Origin: Actinomycetes bacterium
GTDB lineage: Bacteria; Actinomycetota; Actinomycetes; Jiangellales; Jiangellaceae
Direction of reading: 5' to 3'
DNA length: 55,896 nucleotides
NCBI GenBank assembly: GCA_021793295.1
Contig: JAJYTA010000008.1
Location: 1 to 55,896 of the forward strand
Shown here: positions 17,927 to 25,000 of the stretch, piece after piece
Numbering within the stretch: position 1 is the first letter of the stretch
How the letters are laid out: each line of letters starts with the position of its first letter
Translations under genes and position numbers: made by a program
Notes under the pieces: model-generated
The model's input: the letters and a program-made list of their open reading frames with translations, nothing else
The model's database searches: none
What the model was told of the DNA's origin: nothing

Positions 17927-17957
17927 TTCGAAACCCCTGACCGAGAATTTTCGAAAA
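17926..17957. promoter_or_regulatory. Tandem LacI-type operators at the transporter start
   Basis: Two perfect palindromes lie beside the binding-protein start: TTTCGAAA (17926-17933, touching the start codon) and TTTTCGAAAA (17948-17957). Their centres are 23 bases apart. The CGAA/TTCG core is typical for actinobacterial LacI-family sugar repressors. The neighbouring divergent LacI gene is the obvious candidate. Confidence 0.6.
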
Positions 17958-18091
17958 CTTTCTGGATGTGTTGCGCTAGTAAACCGTCCGCATGTACTCA
18001 GGTCAAGACGGTGGAGCCGAACAGGTTCGGGTGATCCATCGTAGAGAAGCGCGCTGTTGGAGCGCTTTGGCCAGCCAAACGTTGCGATAGA

Positions 18092-18102
18092 GTTTCGGAA
18101 AC
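18092..18102. promoter_or_regulatory. LacI-type operator upstream of lacI
   Basis: GTTTCGGAAAC is a perfect 11-base palindrome about a central G, 48 bases before the GTG of the LacI gene. It resembles the two TTTCGAAA sites near the transporter start, which suggests autoregulation and possibly looping across the 223-base divergent region. Confidence 0.5.
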
Positions 18103-18149
18103 ATGCATGCCGGGAGCGCAGCCAGGCCTGGCGGGAGAGGGGCCGAGTC

Positions 18150-19172
18150 GTGAAGCCTGCACCGCATCGGGTGAGCCGTCCGACCCTGGCCACCGTGGCG
18201 GCCGCGGCCGGAGTCTCGCCCGCGACCGTCTCGAAGGTGCTGAACGAGCGCGGCGACGTGTCCGCGGCGACGCGGCGACGCGTCGGGGAGCTGTTGCGCC
18301 AGTACAACTACGCCCGGCCCGGTTCACCGCCACGGACCGCTCAGATCGTGGAGCTGGTCATCGACGGCCTGGACAGTCCGTGGGCCGTCGAGATCCTGCG
18401 TGGCGTGGAGCGGGAATGTCACGACAACAGCGTCGGTGTGGTCGTGTCGCGCTGGCGGCCGGACGACCACGGCAACAGTTGGGTTTCCGAGGTGTCGAAA
18501 CACGGCAGCCACGGCGTCATCCTCGTCAAGGCACGTGTCACCGCAGCCGAGCGGGCGCTGTTGCGCGCCGCCCAGGCCGCCGTCGTGGTGGTCGATCCCG
18601 TCGACGTCGGCGAGAGCGACATCCCCAGTGTTGGCGCGACGAACTGGAACGGGGGGTTCGCAGCCACCGAGCACCTACTCGACCTCGGCCATCGCCGGAT
18701 CGCGGCCATCGGCGGGCCGCGCGAGCTGATGTGCGCCCGGGCCCGGGTGGACGGATACCGCGCAGCGCTGGACCGGGTCGGTGCTGCTGGGTCCTCTGAC
18801 GAGTTGGTGCGCTATGACGATTTTTCGTTCGCCGGCGGGTTCCGCCAGGCCAGCGACCTGTTGGCCCGGCCCGACCGGCCGACGGCGATCTTCGCGGGTA
18901 GCGACCAGCAGGCGCTGGGGGCCTACGAAGCGGCCCGGCAGGCGCGGTTGCGTATCCCCGACGACCTCAGTGTCGTGGGCTTCGATGACATTCCGCTGTG
19001 CGAGTGGGTGTCGCCGCCGATGACCACGGTGCGCCAGCCGTTGGAGCAGATGGGGCGGGTGGCCGCGAGCACGCTGCTTCAGGTGCTGCAAGGACGACAC
19101 TTGGTCAGCCACCGGGTCGAACTGGCCACTGAGCTCAAGGTCCGGTGGTCGTCGGGACCACCGGGGTCCTGA
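18150..19172 (+). CDS. LacI family transcriptional regulator
   Basis: This is a 340-residue LacI/GalR repressor. The N-terminal HTH is PTLATVAAAAGVSPATVSKV, followed by the hinge region, and residues 65-340 form the periplasmic-binding-protein-like effector domain (VVGFDDIPLCEWVSPPMTTV near the C-terminus). The GTG at 18150 has GGGAGAGGGG seven bases upstream. It is divergent from the sugar ABC operon and very likely represses it, through palindromes of the TTTCGAAA type found on both sides of the intergenic region. The inducer is unknown. Confidence 0.93.
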   Translation: MKPAPHRVSRPTLATVAAAAGVSPATVSKVLNERGDVSAATRRRVGELLRQYNYARPGSPPRTAQIVELVIDGLDSPWAVEILRGVERECHDNSVGVVVSRWRPDDHGNSWVSEVSKHGSHGVILVKARVTAAERALLRAAQAAVVVVDPVDVGESDIPSVGATNWNGGFAATEHLLDLGHRRIAAIGGPRELMCARARVDGYRAALDRVGAAGSSDELVRYDDFSFAGGFRQASDLLARPDRPTAIFAGSDQQALGAYEAARQARLRIPDDLSVVGFDDIPLCEWVSPPMTTVRQPLEQMGRVAASTLLQVLQGRHLVSHRVELATELKVRWSSGPPGS

Positions 19173-19311
19173 GGGTCGGCGGGCTTTCCGGACGAACCGC
19201 TGCCGCCGGCCGCGCAGGCCATGTTCGTGCCTGCCGACATGCCAGCGGAGCGGGTTCGCACGGTTCTCAGGGACTTTCAGGGACGGGTACCGGTTCTCAG
19301 CCGGTGACGGA

Positions 19312-19455
19312 TCAGGTGAAGACGCTCACGCCGCCGGGACCGACCAGCAGGCCGACCACGACGAGCACGATTCCCCACAGGATCTGCCCACGCAGCAGCG
19401 AGACGATGCCGCCGATCACGAGCACGACGGCGAGGATCCACAGCAGCAGGCTCAT
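19312..19455 (-). CDS. GPGG-motif small membrane protein (47 aa)
   Basis: This is a 47-residue membrane protein with two hydrophobic segments, LLLWILAVVLVIGGIVSLL and ILWGIVLVVVGLLV, followed by the GPGG motif near the end (VGPGGVSVF). Small actinobacterial proteins with this plan are known as GPGG-motif small membrane proteins; their function is unknown. The ATG is preceded by AGAGAGGAACGAACA, a good ribosome-binding region. It is divergent from purB. The 139 bases between its stop and the LacI stop hold a 10-base direct repeat (CGGTTCTCAG at 19261 and 19291) and no gene that I can see. Confidence 0.8.
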   Translation of the reverse strand: MSLLLWILAVVLVIGGIVSLLRGQILWGIVLVVVGLLVGPGGVSVFT

Positions 19456-19558
19456 TGTTCGTTCCTCTCTTCGATCATCACGGTTGTTCGTGCCCTGATC
19501 GGCGTGTCCTAAACGTCCAGGTTCGCCCGCGGTGGTGCGGGCGGGTTCGCTCGTGGGC

Positions 19559-19564
19559 GACAAT
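19559..19564 (+). promoter_or_regulatory. -10-like element GACAAT before purB
   Basis: GACAAT keeps A2 and T6 of the TANNNT consensus and lies exactly six bases (GAGGCA) before the GTG start of purB. That spacing would place the transcript start at the start codon. The GAGG in the spacer is too close to the start to act as a normal Shine-Dalgarno. Confidence 0.4.
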
Positions 19565-19570
19565 GAGGCA

Positions 19571-21004
19571 GTGCCTGACAAGTCGCAGATCCCTGATGTC
19601 CTCGCCGCTCGGTACGCCTCAGCCGAGCTGACCCGGTTGTGGTCCCCCGACGGCAAGATCGGTCTCGAACGCCGGTTGTGGCTGGCGGTTCTGCGCGCGC
19701 AACGCGACCTCGGCGTCGATGTCCCGGACGGCGTGATCGAGGCGTACGAGGACGTGCTCGACGACGTGGACCTCGCCTCCATCGCCGAGCGGGAACGCGT
19801 GACCCGTCACGACGTGAAGGCGCGTATCGAGGAGTTCAACGCGCTGGCCGGTCACGAGTACATCCACATGGGGATGACCAGCCGCGACCTCACCGAGAAC
19901 GTCGAGCAACTCCAGGTCCGACGGTCGCTGGAGCACGTCCGGGAGCGGACGGTCGCCGTGCTGGTGCGCTTGGCCGCGCGAGCCACCGAGTACGCCGACA
20001 CCCCGATGGCCGGGCGTAGCCACAACGTGCCCGCACAAGCCACCACGCTCGGCAAGCGGTTCGCTTCGGCGGCCGACGAGCTGCTCGTCGCCTTCGAGCG
20101 GATGGACGAGCTGATCGGGCGCTACCCGCTACGCGGGATCAAGGGGCCGGTGGGCACAGCGCAGGACATGCTCGACTTGCTCGGCGGCGACCACGAGCGC
20201 CTCGCTGACCTTGAACGGCGGGTCGCGCGGCACCTGGGCTTCGACCGGGTCCTGACCAGCGTCGGTCAGGTGTATCCGCGCTCGCTCGACCACGACGTCC
20301 TGTCCGCTCTGGTTCAGGTGGCCGCCGGTCCGTCGTCGCTGGCCACGACGGTGCGCCTGATGGCCGGTCAGGAATTGGTCACCGAGGGATTCCGACCGGG
20401 TCAGGTGGGCTCCAGCGCGATGCCGCACAAGATGAACACCCGCTCGTGCGAGCGGGTCAACGGTCTGGCGGTCGTGTTGCGCGGCTATGCGTCGATGACC
20501 GGTGAACTCGCCGGAGCCCAGTGGAACGAGGGCGACGTCTTCTGCTCGGTCGTGCGCCGGGTCGCGCTGCCTGACGCGTTCTTCGCCCTCGACGGGCTGA
20601 TCGAGACCTTCCTGACCGTGCTGGACGAGTTCGGCGCCTATCCCGCCGTCATCGCGCGCGAGCTCGACCGTTACCTGCCCTTCCTGGCGACGACGAGCGT
20701 GCTGATGGCTGCGGTGAAGGCGGGAACCGGGCGCGAGACCGCTCACGAAGTGATCAAGAAGCACGCCGTCGACGTCGCACTCGACCTGCGCGAGCGGGGG
20801 CTGGAGCACAACGACCTACTGGACCGCTTGGCCGCCGACGACCGCCTGGGTGTCGACCGCGCCCATCTCGAGTCCCTGGTTCGCTCGCCGATGGAGTTCA
20901 CCGGAGCGGCCCGGGCACAAGTGGACGAGGTGGTGCGGCAGGTGGAGCAGGTCGCGGCGCGGTACCCGGAGGCGGCCGCCTATGTTCCCGCGCCGATCCT
21001 CTGA
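19571..21004 (+). CDS. purB: Adenylosuccinate lyase
   Basis: This 477-residue member of the fumarase/aspartase superfamily removes fumarate from SAICAR and from adenylosuccinate, acting in both IMP and AMP synthesis. The superfamily signature is GSSAMPHKMNTRSCERVNG; THDV-like and AGRSHNVPAQATT regions supply other active-site parts. The GTG at 19571 gives the family-typical start DKSQIPDVLAARYAS; an open frame continues to 19532 without support. The gene probably has a leaderless or very short leader. It is separated from purSQL by a 6.4-kb accessory stretch. Confidence 0.95.
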   Translation: MPDKSQIPDVLAARYASAELTRLWSPDGKIGLERRLWLAVLRAQRDLGVDVPDGVIEAYEDVLDDVDLASIAERERVTRHDVKARIEEFNALAGHEYIHMGMTSRDLTENVEQLQVRRSLEHVRERTVAVLVRLAARATEYADTPMAGRSHNVPAQATTLGKRFASAADELLVAFERMDELIGRYPLRGIKGPVGTAQDMLDLLGGDHERLADLERRVARHLGFDRVLTSVGQVYPRSLDHDVLSALVQVAAGPSSLATTVRLMAGQELVTEGFRPGQVGSSAMPHKMNTRSCERVNGLAVVLRGYASMTGELAGAQWNEGDVFCSVVRRVALPDAFFALDGLIETFLTVLDEFGAYPAVIARELDRYLPFLATTSVLMAAVKAGTGRETAHEVIKKHAVDVALDLRERGLEHNDLLDRLAADDRLGVDRAHLESLVRSPMEFTGAARAQVDEVVRQVEQVAARYPEAAAYVPAPIL

Positions 21005-21022
21005 GCCGCGGGCTGGGCGGCC

Positions 21023-21214
21023 TCACACCGCGCAATGAGCGCAGATCCAGGCCGAGCGTGAGGAGCCTAGGGCGACCGGCACAGGTTCGGTCTCGAGACG
21101 GTGACACAGTCGGCAACTATCGACCACACCGTCACCCCCATCGAAACGACGCCCGAGCCCGCCAGGACGCTGAACCGCCCCGGTCGTTGAACTAGTAGAG
21201 CGGCTGGGTCGCAT
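21023..21214 (-). CDS. Putative small zinc-ribbon protein (63 aa)
   Basis: This frame codes for 63 residues ending in two Cys-x2-Cys knuckles: CRLC near residue 34-37 and CAHC near 58-61, 20 residues apart. That is the layout of a treble-clef or zinc-ribbon module. The N-terminal 25 residues are Arg/Gly/Ser-rich and may not be translated; the true start could lie further in. It is convergent with purB and divergent from the HTH gene. The case rests on the CxxC pair alone, so confidence is modest. Otherwise the 300-base region 21005-21304 shows nothing I recognise. Confidence 0.4.
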   Translation of the reverse strand: MRPSRSTSSTTGAVQRPGGLGRRFDGGDGVVDSCRLCHRLETEPVPVALGSSRSAWICAHCAV

Positions 21215-21304
21215 CATCGCGTCGTCCACAGGGGAACGTGGCGGGCCTTCGTTGTCCACATTGGCGGTTCGGCCCCTCGCGGCCGCCATCTCGCCGGATG
21301 CATC

Positions 21305-22093
21305 GTGGCTCACATGGATGCGGGTGGACTGATCAAGCGCGCGAGGGTCGCGGCCGGACTGTCTCAGCGGATGCTGGCCGAGCGGGCCGGTGTCAGCCGG
21401 CATGCGTTGTCGCGCTACGAGCGCGCCAGCCGTGTCCCGTCCATCAGGACGCTGACCACCATCCTTGCCGCTGCCGGTTGGCAGGTCCGAGCCGAGCTCG
21501 AGCAGCTCGACGCCGACGTGCGTGCGGCCATCGCTCGGGTGGCGGCTGAGCCGCTGGCCGACCGGATCACCGTGTCGCGATGGCTCACATTCACTGAGCT
21601 CGCCGACCTCGCGTACCGCGTGGAGGGGGCGGCTGCGGCGAATCTCCTGGGCGCGCCAATACCAGTGGACCACTACGACCTCGCCGTCGCCGATACCGAT
21701 GAGACAGTCGAAGTCCTGGCCCGGCTGGCCACGGTGCATCGCTACGTCATCGAGGCGGGTCGTCGGCGGGGTGCCAGGTTCTACGCGGCGCGATCGACGC
21801 CGGACCAGTCCGCAGCGCGGCGGCTGCGGGACTGGTTTCGTGCACACTGCCCGGACGGGACATTCTGGTTGCGTTCCGGCTTCTCCGAAGCGCGGACTCG
21901 GTTCGCCGCCCCTGACGACGTCGCCCGGTACGTCGATGTGTCCACACCACACGGTCCGGTCCGGGTCGCGCCCCTGAACGAGATCGAGGGCGCCGACGAC
22001 CACGCTCGCCGGGTGCTTCACGTGCTCCGGGAGATGACGCACGAATCCGGGGACGGTGTCGAAACCGACACCGTCCCCGGAACTGGTTCGTGA
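21305..22093 (+). CDS. XRE-family HTH protein with possible nucleotidyltransferase-like domain
   Basis: This is a 262-residue two-domain protein. Residues 8-60 are a clear XRE/cro-C1 helix-turn-helix (LIKRARVAAGLSQRMLAERA, SRHALSRYERASRVPSIRTL). Residues 95-250 are unassigned but resemble an AbiEii/MNT-type nucleotidyltransferase fold: VEGAAAANLLGAPIPVDHYDLAV in place of the usual GG-A..G..R.T.D.D motif, and VRVAPLNEIEGADDHARRVL near the end. The metal-binding Asp pair looks degenerate (HYD). HTH and NTase modules often form two-gene toxin-antitoxin systems; here they would be one polypeptide. The GTG at 21305 or ATG at 21314 may be the start. The last codons overlap a long hairpin. Confidence 0.75.
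   Translation: MAHMDAGGLIKRARVAAGLSQRMLAERAGVSRHALSRYERASRVPSIRTLTTILAAAGWQVRAELEQLDADVRAAIARVAAEPLADRITVSRWLTFTELADLAYRVEGAAAANLLGAPIPVDHYDLAVADTDETVEVLARLATVHRYVIEAGRRRGARFYAARSTPDQSAARRLRDWFRAHCPDGTFWLRSGFSEARTRFAAPDDVARYVDVSTPHGPVRVAPLNEIEGADDHARRVLHVLREMTHESGDGVETDTVPGTGS
22040..22092. terminator. Bidirectional hairpin inside the HTH gene's end
   Basis: CCGGGGACGGTGTCG (22047-22061) and its exact complement (22066-22080) form a perfect 15-bp stem with the loop AAAC. CACGAA (22040-22045) pairs again with TTCGTG (22087-22092) outside an asymmetric bulge. There is no U-tract, as is common in high-GC actinobacteria. It sits between two convergent genes that end at 22093 and 22099, so it can serve both. 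Confidence 0.8.
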
Positions 22094-22098
22094 ACCTC

Positions 22099-25000
22099 CT
22101 ACAGGTCGGGCCGATCAGTCACGCGTAGTGCGTTGATGATCGGCAGTTCGTAGCCGAACCGGTCGTGCAGGTCGACGGTGAGCGGACCACCCTCGTGCTC
22201 GATCACGACGGTGTGCTCGTCGGCCCACAGCCCGCGGACCTCCGCTGCGACGTCGTGGCCCACGAGCACGTAGTCACCGTTGACGCTGAGGTCGAACATC
22301 CGCCGTCCCGGCAGCTTGTTCGCCTCGAACTCGGCGAACCCGAGCTCGATCTCGTACATGCCGGCTGGAACGTCGTCGAACCGGTAGTCGAAGATGCCCC
22401 TCCGCCTGCTCTGGAAGAGCGTCTCGTCGTCGGTGCCACCGATGGCGTCGTCGGTGGTGTCGGTCTCGGCGCGCTGGCCGACCCAACCCCACGACCCGGC
22501 CGTGTACGCCTGGTCGGCGGACCAGACGTCCTCGATGGCGTCGGTGTACTCCGAACCACCGGCGTTGACGCCGGTCCGATACGCCGGTACCAGCAGCGAC
22601 ACCGGAACCTGCGCTGTCGGTACCCGGCCGGCGTTCGTGCCGACCATCAACGTGGCCTCGTACACACCAGCGTCCAGGTCGGTGCTGTCCACGGTGACGG
22701 TCACCGTCGTGGACTCACCTGGTCCGAGCGTGCCCGTAGCTGGCTCGACGTCGAGCCACGGCAGGTCGCTGACGTGCGGCACGCCCGTCTCGATCAGATA
22801 CGTGAGGTTGGTCAGCTGGCTGGTGGCCCACAGCGCACCGGTGGCGTCCAGCTCCAGGCCCGCCCCCGGTCCGAAGCCCTGCTCAGGGAACTCGATGGTG
22901 GAGATCGTCGCGCAGGTCTCCGGGTCGAGCTGGTACAGGTACGTGGTCAGCGAGCTGTTGACCATCCACATGACGTCAGCCGTCGGGTTGTACGCCAGCC
23001 CCGCGACCGAGACGTCCTCCGGCGAACACTGGGCGAGCGTCTCACCAGGGTTGTCGTGGGACTGGCCCGCGACGGTGAAGATGATGCCCTGGTTCCAGCC
23101 ACCGATGTAGAACGTGTCATCGGTCGGGTTGTAGGCCAGACCTCGTTGGGAGGTCAGCGTCCATTCCGGCCCCGAGATGACGTACTGCTCGGAGCCGTCC
23201 GCGGGGTCGAAGCAGTGGATCGCGTTGTCCCCGCCGACGTTGACCTGGCACATCGCACCGGTACTCGAATCCTGTGCCATGTCGCCGTTCCAGTCGCCAC
23301 CCCAGTTGCCGGGGAACACCTCACCAGGGGTGCCGTCGGCACTGAACTGGTTGTTGGTGATGCTGTCCGGGTCGGACACCCAGACATCACCGTTGTACCC
23401 GACTCCCCAGGCCACGGAGACCCCTTCGGCCGGCCACTGGGTCACCACGTCGCCGGTGTCGGTCGGGGTGAGCTCACGCGAGCCCAGATCCTCGAGCTGC
23501 TCCTCGGAGTATTGATCCAACGCCGTGCGGGCGTTCGGATCCGCTGCGGCCGCGGTCTCACGGTCCGGCGTCGGTGCCTTCTGCCGACCGCTGCCCCGGT
23601 TGAGTTCGCCGATCTCCCAGGTCAGCTCTGCAGAGCCGGTGTTGGTCACCGTCAGGTCGGTCGACCGGCTCTGGCCCTCGGTGATGGTCCAGGCCAGCGG
23701 GCCACCGTCGATGTCGGCGATGCCGGTCGACAGAGTGAAGTCCGCCGTGTTCGACTCGCCGTCGACGTCGATCAGCACGTCGTCGCTGCCGGTCACGTAC
23801 CCGGACTTCACCGCCTGGACGGTGTAGGCGCCGAAGAACAGTTGCATGCGGTATCGCCCGTCGTCGCCGGTGGTGACCTCTCGCACGACGGTGCCGTCCG
23901 CGTCCAGCGCCTGCACGGTCGCGCCGTCCACGGCGAGTCCGTCGTTGGCGTCGGTGATGGTCCCTCCGACGAAGCCGTTCGGCGGCAACGCGAAGGTGAT
24001 GGCGGTGTCGTCGGAGAGTACGGCCTCGTTGAACGAGTACTGCCACGCGTCCGTGCCGTCGGCGTTCTCGATGCCCACCGTCGCGCTGGAGCCGAGTTCA
24101 CGCTCCACGGCGGGGTCGAGGTTGCGGTAGGCGAAGGTGATACTGCCGTTCTCGCGCAACGTCACCGAGAAGTCGACCGCGTTGCTGTCACTGCCGTAGA
24201 AGTGGGCGTTGCGGTACTCGATGACGAAGCCGTCGTCGGTGGTGCCGGTGTAGATCGCACCGTCGGTGATGTTGAAGTCGTCCCAGAACGGGTACACCGC
24301 CGCGTTCGGCTCGTTCGGGTTCGGAATGCTGGCGTTGGCGTAGGTCGTGAACGGTTCCAGGAAGTTCATCATGCCGTTCGTCGACAGGTACGCGGTGTCG
24401 TAGCTGTTGCCGTACAGCGGGAAGTCGAACGGCAACGCGACCTCGGCGGTCTCTTCGTCCCCAGCGAGGTCGACCAGGGTGTCGCCCTCCACGTACTGCG
24501 CTGCTCCGGTGGCACAGAAGTAGCCGTAGTCGTCGGTGAGCTTGGCCAGGGCGATGTCGAGTGTCGTGGGGCCCTGCACCGTCAGCTCCTGCGTCGTCGC
24601 GGAGTTGCACACCCCCGCGTCGACGCTGACCTGGTACTCGCCCGCGGGCACGGCGTCGAACGTGTACTGACCGGCTTCGTCGGTGGTCGCCGGCGGGATC
24701 GCCGTGCCGTTGACGGTCACGGTGGCGCCGGCCAGCGGAGCGCCGCTGAGCTCGTCCGTCACGGTCCCGGTGACCGCGAACGAGTCCGCCTGCTCCAACG
24801 TGACGTCGACGATGGTCGTCTCGTCCACCGTGATGTCGGCTGAGACGGTCGTGGCCTCGTATCCGTACGCGGAGACCGTGACGTCGTACGTGCCCACCGG
24901 CAAGGTCATGGCGTAGGTGCCGTCCTCAGCGGTGGTGGTTTCGCGCTCCACCGCGCCGGTGACCGAGACGGTCGCGGCCGCCACCGGTGCGCCTTCGGCG

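Noticed and set aside
19173-19311. A coding frame between the LacI gene and the GPGG protein on the plus strand
   Set aside because: The frame starting at 19145 begins inside lacI and has no RBS or recognisable pattern; the region looks like a convergent terminator zone with short repeats.
22165-24843. An 892-residue plus-strand frame antisense to the subtilase
   Set aside because: It is Val/Arg/Gly-rich with no domain motifs and mirrors the codon pattern of the real minus-strand gene. Long antisense frames are expected in high-GC DNA.
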